Below, in pieces: positions 6,952 to 13,891 of a stretch of DNA of 64,000 bases. The notes below the pieces were generated by a model. The model saw only the letters and a program-made list of their open reading frames with translations, did not search any database and was not told where the DNA came from. The translations under genes were made by a program, and so were the position numbers. Source of the stretch: an uncultured Clostridia bacterium (lineage in GTDB: Bacteria; Bacillota; Clostridia; Oscillospirales; Acutalibacteraceae). The stretch covers positions 1-64,000 of the forward strand of contig CAMJMQ010000016.1 of assembly GCA_946407065.1 (NCBI GenBank). The letters are read 5' to 3'. Numbering within the stretch: position 1 is the first letter of the stretch; each line of letters starts with the position of its first letter.

Positions 6952-7188
6952 CGGGTTTTATGCCGTATTTTGTCCCTTTTTAGGGCATTGCCGTCAAAAA
7001 GCATAAAAAAATCAAAATATTTTAGCTATTCTATCAATGTCTGTCAGCGAAGATTTATGATAAAATAATATAAATATCAATTCGTTGGAAGCATCTGTCC
7101 TGTTTAATCCGCGACCAGTTCCCTTTCTTGTGCGGAACATTATTCGATGATTTCAAATGCCACCGTAAGAAAATCCGTAGGTGATCAT
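6952..7188 (+). other. Intergenic region without a recognised element
   Basis: AT-rich spacer between the phosphatase and the GGDEF gene. No convincing terminator or RNA motif; AAAATAATATAAATAT may include a -10 element for the next gene. Confidence 0.4.
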
Positions 7189-8280
7189 ATGAAAATCCTG
7201 TCAAAAGAATTCTACCGCCAAAAAATGAAAGCGTTCGTTGAAAACGAGGAGAAGTGGAAGCTCTTTCAGAACGCCAGCATCTTTGTGCTGTTCGGATTGA
7301 TCTCGCTGATCATGTCCGTTGTCAATCTGTTTACGAAGCAAGGATTGTTCACATGGATGACGATGGGCTTTGCGCTTGCCTGCTTGATCGACTTGCTGCT
7401 GTTGATGAAAAAGGGGAAGTTTGCTAAAGCAGCGATCATCCTGTTCGCGATAGAGATCTCGGTCACCTTCCTCTTCTTCATCGTGTCCGGCATCCCCGAC
7501 GGCTTCAGCGTGCTGTGGACGGCGATGCTGCCGTCCTTCGGACTGCTGATGTTCGGCGTGCGCAACGGTTCACTGTTATCGGCGGTCATGTTTGCGGCAC
7601 TTGTCTTTTTCTTCTGGACGCCGTTAGGACGCGGGCTGTTACAGTATCCGTATGAGAACACGTTTATGATGCGGTTCCCGCTGTTGTATCTCGCGTTCTT
7701 TGTGGTTACGATGTTGTTGGAGCAAATGCGTGAGATGGCGTACTCCGCGCTCAGGGAATCACGGCTGAAATATGAGTTTTTGTGCTATCACGACGCGCTG
7801 ACGGGGCTTTATAACCGCTTTTGGCTTCAATCGTTCATCCGCGATCCCAAAAGGGAGATCCGGCCCGCGGCGGTCGCGGTGCTGGATATCGATAACTTCA
7901 AGTTCATCAACGACAACTTTGACCACCTCAACGGCGATATCGTGATCCGTGATTTCGGACAGGCGATCCACGACACGCTCGGCAACAGCGGCGAATTGTG
8001 TCGCTGGGGCGGCGATGAGTTCCTGATCCTGTTCCACACCGACATCGACGCGTCGACGGTCTGTAAAAGGATCGTCGACGTCATCCGCGCGCATGAATTT
8101 CGATTCAACGAGGAGCGTCTGAGCACCACGGTGACCGTCGGGCTGGTGATCGCGCCGAACGGCGGAACAACCGATGTGAGAGCACTGCTCCATCAAGCGG
8201 ACGTCAACCTGTATCTCGCCAAGGATCAGGGAAAGAACTGCACCGTCTGCTCACAGCTGAAACCGGAAACATCAAAATAA
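7189..8280 (+). CDS. Membrane diguanylate cyclase (GGDEF)
   Basis: The 363-aa protein has an N-terminal membrane domain with about six segments (to about residue 195) and a C-terminal GGDEF domain. 'HDALTGLYNR', 'VLDIDNFKFINDNFDHLNGD' and an intact 'RWGGDEFLILF' are present, so it should make c-di-GMP from GTP. No RxxD inhibitory site is seen at the usual place before GGDEF, suggesting weak product inhibition. I start it at 7189 because AGGTGAT precedes that ATG; an earlier ATG at 7147 has no clear ribosome site. A terminator follows the stop closely. Confidence 0.9.
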   Translation: MKILSKEFYRQKMKAFVENEEKWKLFQNASIFVLFGLISLIMSVVNLFTKQGLFTWMTMGFALACLIDLLLLMKKGKFAKAAIILFAIEISVTFLFFIVSGIPDGFSVLWTAMLPSFGLLMFGVRNGSLLSAVMFAALVFFFWTPLGRGLLQYPYENTFMMRFPLLYLAFFVVTMLLEQMREMAYSALRESRLKYEFLCYHDALTGLYNRFWLQSFIRDPKREIRPAAVAVLDIDNFKFINDNFDHLNGDIVIRDFGQAIHDTLGNSGELCRWGGDEFLILFHTDIDASTVCKRIVDVIRAHEFRFNEERLSTTVTVGLVIAPNGGTTDVRALLHQADVNLYLAKDQGKNCTVCSQLKPETSK

Positions 8281-8298
8281 AATACAGCGAATATAATA

Positions 8299-8336
8299 AA
8301 GCACATTCGGCATTTTCAGTCGAATGTGCTTTTTTC
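8299..8336 (+). terminator. Terminator of the GGDEF gene
   Basis: AAGCACATTCG pairs with CGAATGTGCTT and is followed by a T run. It lies between two convergent GGDEF genes and may serve both. Confidence 0.85.
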
Positions 8337-8358
8337 ATTGTGATATTCAATTTTTCAC

Positions 8359-9468
8359 TCAACGGCTTGCGTTGATCCGTTCTTTCTCCTGATAGAGCAG
8401 TTGATCTGCCCGTGTCAGATAATCAAAGAACTCCGAAGGATCCTTCGGACACGCCGTAACGCATCCAAAGCTGCAACCTAACTGTGAGTTGATACCCGAG
8501 ATTTTCAGTGCGGAAAACATTGCATTGACCTGCCCGAGCTTTTCCTTTAAGCCGTCAAGATCACCGTTCTTCTCGATGACCAGGAATTCATCACCGCCAA
8601 AGCGGAACACGCTCTCAGCGGGAAAAACCTTTACCAGAATATCGGCAAAGCCCTTGAGCACATCGTCGCCCCTTTGGTGACCGTAGGTATCGTTGACCGC
8701 CTTAAAGCTGTTGATATCGCCCATCGCGATGCAAATATCTTTTCCCAGATAGTCGGGGACATGCTGGTTCAGCGCGTAGCGGTTCTGCAAGCGGGTGATG
8801 CTGTCGTGGTTGGCGATGATCTCTAAAGAGTTATTCAGCATATTTGCCTTATTCTTCTCCGAGATATAGCCTACGGTCAGGCGATAGTTCATGATAGCGC
8901 CTATCACCGACAGCGCCCCGAGCATCATATAGTTATACGGGTTGATCACACCGCGCTCAAAGCCGAAATTCAAAATCAGATAGTTGACGATATAAGAACC
9001 GAAGATGACCGTCGTTGTAAACACGGGATGGAGCTTGACGAACAATGCCGCGATCAGCCCTACCGTGTAGAAGGTCAGGAGCTGTTGATGGTTGATGTAG
9101 TTCCACACCGATACAACCATGCTCCAAACAACCAGTAGGATAAGAAAACTACCGATAAAGAGTCTGACGGATCTCGGGTGCTGTTTGACGGTATCCGGTT
9201 TTTTCATCAAGCTTCCCGCGATCAAATAGCCCAGCACGCAAAGCACGATGCTCATACCGACTCTGATAACAGCGTATAAAACTTCGCTTTCGTTGATTCT
9301 ATTGTGATTCATGATCAGGAATACGACCAGTGAGATAGTCTGCACGATCCCGATCACAAGGGTAACATAATGGATATTCTTGACATTCAGCGAGTCGATC
9401 TCACTTTCTGTCTCCTTGCTCGTGGTTGAAAAAAACCAACTTTTGAGCCAATCCGAAGGTTTTGTCAT
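8359..9468 (-). CDS. Membrane diguanylate cyclase (GGDEF)
   Basis: The 369-aa protein has about six membrane segments (residues 30-215) followed by a GGDEF domain with 'HDSITRLQNRYAL', 'MGDINSFKAVNDTYGHQRGD' and intact 'FRFGGDEFLVIEK'. It should synthesise c-di-GMP. It differs in its sensor region from the neighbouring plus-strand cyclase, so the two probably answer different cues. An AGAGGTGATTGA ribosome site precedes the ATG. The next 228 bases (9469-9696) hold its leader, a GGCAGGAATCTGCC hairpin and no other gene. Confidence 0.9.
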   Translation of the reverse strand: MTKPSDWLKSWFFSTTSKETESEIDSLNVKNIHYVTLVIGIVQTISLVVFLIMNHNRINESEVLYAVIRVGMSIVLCVLGYLIAGSLMKKPDTVKQHPRSVRLFIGSFLILLVVWSMVVSVWNYINHQQLLTFYTVGLIAALFVKLHPVFTTTVIFGSYIVNYLILNFGFERGVINPYNYMMLGALSVIGAIMNYRLTVGYISEKNKANMLNNSLEIIANHDSITRLQNRYALNQHVPDYLGKDICIAMGDINSFKAVNDTYGHQRGDDVLKGFADILVKVFPAESVFRFGGDEFLVIEKNGDLDGLKEKLGQVNAMFSALKISGINSQLGCSFGCVTACPKDPSEFFDYLTRADQLLYQEKERINASR

Positions 9469-9696
9469 TCAATCACCTCTGATTAGAAATGCAATGGGTA
9501 AATCAACCTCATCGGTAAATTGATATTATGTACGAGGATTTTGAAGAAGATCCGGCAGGAATCTGCCGCCGGCAACCAATTGGATGTCAGCACTCTTCAT
9601 CCTGTTATATAATAAAGCATTTTAACTGTGTTTGAGCAAAAAATCAATGGTAATAGTGCCCAAAAATCAAAGGGAATCGGATAAAACAGGCTGAAA

Positions 9697-11820
9697 TCAG
9701 GGCTCCGGATTGAGTTTTGCGACGCGGCGAACCTCATCCTCGGCGTCAAGAAACGCCTGCGCGACGAGCGGATCAAAATGTGATCCCGCGTCCTCGCGGA
9801 TGATGGAGAGCGCCTTTTCGATGGAAAAAGGCTCCTTGTAGCTGCGGCGGGAGACCAGCGCGTCAAACACATCCGCTACCGCCATCACGCGCGCTGAAAG
9901 CGGGATCTCCTCACCCTTGAGACCGGTGGGATAGCCCTTGCCGTTCCACTTCTCATGATGGTAGAGGGCGAGGTTCTTGGCCTCGGTCAGGTAGCCTGTG
10001 TCCTCATCCACAAGCGCCATCGCCTTGTCGATGATCTTGCCGCCCTCGACGGTATGGTTCTGCATGATGCGGAACTCCTCGTCGGTGAGTCTGCCGGGTT
10101 TGTTGAGGATCACATCGGAGACGGTGATCTTGCCCACGTCGTGGAGCGGTGCGGAGTTGACGACCTCCGCGATGTATTCTTCGGTCAGCTGATCGCTGTA
10201 GATGCCTTCCCTGAGCATCTGACAGAGTATGATTTCAGTATATGCGGCAGTTTTGAAAACATGATCTCCCGTGCACTGGTCACGGCTCTCGACCATATCG
10301 GCGAGCACCATGATCAGCCCGTTTTGCAGCTTGGTGAGCTGTTCGCTCTTGCGCTGGATCTCTTCGATGTAGAGAACGGTATGATGCGCCGCCCTTTTAT
10401 AATCTTCATAGAGCGTTTCGATCTCGTCGCCGGTGCGGATATCCAGCGCGTCAAGCATGCTGATCCACTTCTCTCTCGCCTCGGGGGTATCATAGCTCGA
10501 GTGACGCGAGACATGGGCGATGGAGTTGATCGGCTTGACGATATGGCGCTCCGCCAGCCACACCGCGTAGGTGCGGATCAAAATCAAAAAGCCGAGGAAT
10601 AGCGAGATGATCTTGGCGAGAAATTCGATCTCGTCGGAGCGCAGACGGCTCATCTCCATATCGATGCCGATATAGCACTTCACCTGCCCCGCGCTGTTTT
10701 TGACGGGCTCATAGACCGACAGCAGCCAGCCGTCCTCGTCATTCGTGATATCGGTGGGGATCTCCTCACCCGCTAAGAATCGCTCCTTGTATTTTTCGAT
10801 CGATTTGTCATAGCGGATGACCTCGCCGGGATCGTCGCTCTCTACGGTCGCGGTGTCTACATCAAAGATGACATGGGTGCCGTCCTCCATGATGCTGTAG
10901 ATATAGGCGAACTTGATATCGGGTGACGCCTTGACGATCGTCGTGAGGAGCTCCTCGATATCATCGTAACCCTCGGCGGCTCTGCCCTTCTCCATATACG
11001 CGTCGATCCGGTCGGCATTCAGCTTCTCCGCAATGACATGGATAGCATGGTGACCGTCCTCCTCAAACTCGGCGATCGTCGAATTATGGTACTGCAAAAT
11101 GCTGATACCGATCGCCGCCGATGCGACCAGGGTGGTAGAGATCGCGACCACCAACGTGGTTTTCCAGCGCAGGGAAAGCCGCTTGCGGTTGTGCTTGTTG
11201 GACTGCTCAAAGATGGTGAGATAGTACCAGTCACGTGTGTGGATAAAGTCCAGCAGCGGGGAAGGCAGCAGCTTATAGATGACCAGCGCGATCACGGTCA
11301 CTATCGTCTTATCGACAAGGTCGATCAAAAAGACGGACAACAGATTGGACAGAAAATAGCCCATCGGCACCACGCTGTTGATGCGCGCCGCCATGTCGAC
11401 GGCATAGCCCTCGCCGAAGTTCAGCCCGTTGATGAACCAGGTCAGCAATCCGCCCACGACGCCGCCCAAAAAGGCAAAGGTCACGATCCCGAGCAGGATA
11501 TACGGGATCTTCAGGCGGCGCATTTTCTCGGCAAAGGATACCGCCGCTACCGCGACCAGCACGCTGATGATACAGTAATAGATCGTGTAGGAATCGAAAA
11601 AACCATCGATGATATTGGTAAAGAAGCCAACCGTGATACACGGGATGTAGCCGCCCAGCATCGCCGAGAGGATGGTTCCGATATTATCGATAAACAGCGG
11701 CAGTCCCAGCGCGCCGTTGAGCTTGGTGCCGAGGATATTCAGCAGGATGCAGACGACGATGATGCCGATCAGCGACGCTATACTTTTCCATGATGATTTT
11801 GATCTTTGGTTCGATATCAT
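9697..11820 (-). CDS. ECF-like membrane domain, extracytoplasmic sensor, HD-GYP phosphodiesterase
   Basis: The 707-aa protein starts with a 5-6-helix domain (residues 12-190) that resembles ECF-transporter S components ('LPLFIDNIGTILSAMLGGYIPCITVGFFTNII'). A transmembrane-bounded extracytoplasmic region of Cache type (about 230-395), a HAMP-like linker, and a C-terminal HD-GYP domain (about 495-690) follow. The catalytic signature is complete: 'LHDVGKI', 'HHEKWNGKGYPTGLKGEEIP', 'RVMAVADVFDAL'. It should hydrolyse c-di-GMP. GGAGGAGC precedes the start. It is the last gene of the phosphorelay operon, 13 bases after the HPt gene, but has no receiver domain of its own. Confidence 0.88.
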   Translation of the reverse strand: MISNQRSKSSWKSIASLIGIIVVCILLNILGTKLNGALGLPLFIDNIGTILSAMLGGYIPCITVGFFTNIIDGFFDSYTIYYCIISVLVAVAAVSFAEKMRRLKIPYILLGIVTFAFLGGVVGGLLTWFINGLNFGEGYAVDMAARINSVVPMGYFLSNLLSVFLIDLVDKTIVTVIALVIYKLLPSPLLDFIHTRDWYYLTIFEQSNKHNRKRLSLRWKTTLVVAISTTLVASAAIGISILQYHNSTIAEFEEDGHHAIHVIAEKLNADRIDAYMEKGRAAEGYDDIEELLTTIVKASPDIKFAYIYSIMEDGTHVIFDVDTATVESDDPGEVIRYDKSIEKYKERFLAGEEIPTDITNDEDGWLLSVYEPVKNSAGQVKCYIGIDMEMSRLRSDEIEFLAKIISLFLGFLILIRTYAVWLAERHIVKPINSIAHVSRHSSYDTPEAREKWISMLDALDIRTGDEIETLYEDYKRAAHHTVLYIEEIQRKSEQLTKLQNGLIMVLADMVESRDQCTGDHVFKTAAYTEIILCQMLREGIYSDQLTEEYIAEVVNSAPLHDVGKITVSDVILNKPGRLTDEEFRIMQNHTVEGGKIIDKAMALVDEDTGYLTEAKNLALYHHEKWNGKGYPTGLKGEEIPLSARVMAVADVFDALVSRRSYKEPFSIEKALSIIREDAGSHFDPLVAQAFLDAEDEVRRVAKLNPEP

Positions 11821-11833
11821 GATGCTCCTCCGA

Positions 11834-12178
11834 TCAGTCGGCGCACAGCGCGGCGAGCGACTCTCTCTTTGTCAAAAGCGCCTCAAGCAGCGGGGTGTAA
11901 TCCATCTCGGTACGCGCGCGCAGCAGCTCCGTCATCTCACAGCACACCTTGTACATCGGCGTGAGCGACAGATTACCCAGCACGCCCTTGAGCGCGTGAG
12001 CCGCCTCAAACGCGCCGTCGAGATCGCCCGACTGCAGGGCGCCTTGCAGCTTATCGAAACTCGCCTCTGCGGGGATCATCCCCACCAGGCGCAGATACAG
12101 CGCCTCGTTGCCGTAGCAGCGGCCGAGGCCTTCCTGTGTATCGGCGCCGAAATCGTTCAGCTTTTCGATGGTCAACAT
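11834..12178 (-). CDS. Stand-alone HPt phosphotransfer protein
   Basis: The 114-aa protein is a helical Hpt domain with the phosphorylatable His in 'AAHALKGVLGNLSL'. It should shuttle a phosphoryl group between receiver domains. Its ATG overlaps the stop of the upstream receiver-EAL gene (ATGTTGA), and GGGGAG lies upstream, so the two are translationally coupled. I start it at 12178; the track ORF's earlier ATG lies within that ribosome site region. With the hybrid kinase two genes upstream it completes a His-Asp-His-Asp relay. Confidence 0.9.
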   Translation of the reverse strand: MLTIEKLNDFGADTQEGLGRCYGNEALYLRLVGMIPAEASFDKLQGALQSGDLDGAFEAAHALKGVLGNLSLTPMYKVCCEMTELLRARTEMDYTPLLEALLTKRESLAALCAD

Positions 12179-13878
12179 GATGCTTCTCCCCTTTTTTGAC
12201 ATTCCTGTTCGATCAATGCGCCGAAGCGTTCAGCGGGCAGCGGCGGCGAAAAATAATAGCCCTGTACGATATCACAGCCCATTTGCCTGAGCACGTTGAG
12301 CTGTTCTTCTTCCTCTACACCCTCCGCCACGACGGGGACGTCGAGGAATCCCGCGATATCCATCACCAGTCGGACGAGCTTGAGGTTTTTGTCATCCAAC
12401 AGCATGCGTCGGATAAACTGCATATCGATCTTCAAGACGTCGATCGGGATCTCGGTCAGCATATTCAGCGAAGAATAGCCCGAGCCGAAGTCGTCCATCT
12501 CGATCTTGAAGCCTGTATCTCTTAAGCTGTTGACCACCTCGATCAGCCGATCCGCGCTGTCGGCATAGGCGGACTCGGTGATCTCGAGCATCAGATCGTC
12601 GGGAGTGAGGGAGAACTCGTCGAGGATGTCGCAGAGCTTTTTCTCCAGCTCGGGATCGAAGATGTCGACGCGTGACACGTTCACCGAGACCGGAATAGTC
12701 ATCGCGTATTGCTCGCGCCAGCGCTTGATCTGCTCCGCGGCGCTGCGCCAGACATAGTGATCCACCCGACGGATCAGCCCGTTTTGCTCAAAGAGCGGGA
12801 TGAACTCGCCCGGGCTGATGAAACCCAGCTCGGGATGGATCCAGCGGATCAGCGCCTCTGCGCTGGCGAGTACGGGACGCTCACCCTGTATTCTGTATTT
12901 CGGCTGAAAATAAACGACAAAGTTACGGTCATGGATCGCGTCGTCGATGTCGCCGATCAGCCGTTCATGAAAGACCGTGCGTTCATACAGCTCGTTGTTG
13001 TAGCGAGTCGCCAACGAGCCGTACTGACCGCGGATACGGTCGCATGCCGACTTGGCGCGGCTGAACCACGCTTCGGGTTCACTCTCGTGATCTTCACAGG
13101 AATAGATACCCGCTCTCAGGCGCAGACTGCGCGATTTGGCAAACGCCGCGAGCTTACTCTGCATCTCTTCCATCAGCGATTCATACTCCTGTTGCCGTTC
13201 GCAAAAGAGGAAGAAGGTGTCGCTCTCACTGCGGCAGGCAATGCCGCGCAATTCAGAAAGTTTTTCAGAGATCAACTCACCGATGGTGGCGAGCACACGG
13301 TCGCCCTCGTCGCGCCCGAACAGCTCGTTGATCAGATGGAAGCGGTCAAGGTTGAGCACCAGCGCGTCCATCGGCTTTTCGAGCCGGGGGATCATCCGCT
13401 GCAGGTAGGCGAAAAAGTAACCGCGCGTATACAGTCCCGAGACCTTGTCGCGCTCGGTGGAACGGATGATGCTCTTGTCCTCGCTCAGCTCAATGATCCT
13501 CTCGCACCGCGCGAGAATGACCTCGGGCATGTCATAGGGCTTGGTGATGAAATCCGCCGCGCCCATGCGGATACTGCGCACCTCGGCGGATTTTTCGGAC
13601 GTCATGACGATGATGGGGATCCGCTTGAGCACCTCATCCCTTTGACAGCGCTCAATCACCTCAAAGCCGTCCATCACGGGCATCATCAGATCGAGCAGGA
13701 TCAGCGAGTAATTCGCGTCGGGCTGTGTCAGCGTCATCATGGCCTCCTGACCGTTTGACGCTGTTTCGATCTCAAAGGTCTGTGACAGCATGGCGCCGAG
13801 CAGCTCCCGGTTGATCAATTCATCATCAACTATCAGCACGCGGCGTTTGATGCCGCTTGCCGTCATATAATTCTTCAT
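12172..13878 (-). CDS. Response regulator: receiver, degenerate GGDEF, EAL phosphodiesterase
   Basis: The 568-aa protein has an N-terminal receiver ('VLIVDDELINRELL', phospho-Asp in 'LILLDLMMPVMDG', Lys in 'FITKPYD'). A GGDEF-like domain follows in which the signature reads ESDTF, so it is unlikely to make c-di-GMP. The C-terminal EAL domain (about 315-560) is intact: 'EALIRW', 'SVNVSR', 'EITESAY', 'MDDFGSGYSSL', 'LKIDMQFI', 'VAEGVE' and 'QGYYFS'. It should hydrolyse c-di-GMP to pGpG under control of phosphorylation or of GTP bound by the inactive GGDEF. It begins 13 bases after the hybrid kinase, with a CGGAG site at the chosen ATG (13878). Confidence 0.92.
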   Translation of the reverse strand: MKNYMTASGIKRRVLIVDDELINRELLGAMLSQTFEIETASNGQEAMMTLTQPDANYSLILLDLMMPVMDGFEVIERCQRDEVLKRIPIIVMTSEKSAEVRSIRMGAADFITKPYDMPEVILARCERIIELSEDKSIIRSTERDKVSGLYTRGYFFAYLQRMIPRLEKPMDALVLNLDRFHLINELFGRDEGDRVLATIGELISEKLSELRGIACRSESDTFFLFCERQQEYESLMEEMQSKLAAFAKSRSLRLRAGIYSCEDHESEPEAWFSRAKSACDRIRGQYGSLATRYNNELYERTVFHERLIGDIDDAIHDRNFVVYFQPKYRIQGERPVLASAEALIRWIHPELGFISPGEFIPLFEQNGLIRRVDHYVWRSAAEQIKRWREQYAMTIPVSVNVSRVDIFDPELEKKLCDILDEFSLTPDDLMLEITESAYADSADRLIEVVNSLRDTGFKIEMDDFGSGYSSLNMLTEIPIDVLKIDMQFIRRMLLDDKNLKLVRLVMDIAGFLDVPVVAEGVEEEEQLNVLRQMGCDIVQGYYFSPPLPAERFGALIEQECQKRGEASC

Positions 13879-13891
13879 AGCTATCTCCGTA

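Noticed and set aside
7147-7188. Upstream ATG extension of the first GGDEF gene
   Set aside because: No ribosome site before 7147, whereas AGGTGAT is well placed before 7189; the added residues are not hydrophobic or conserved-looking.
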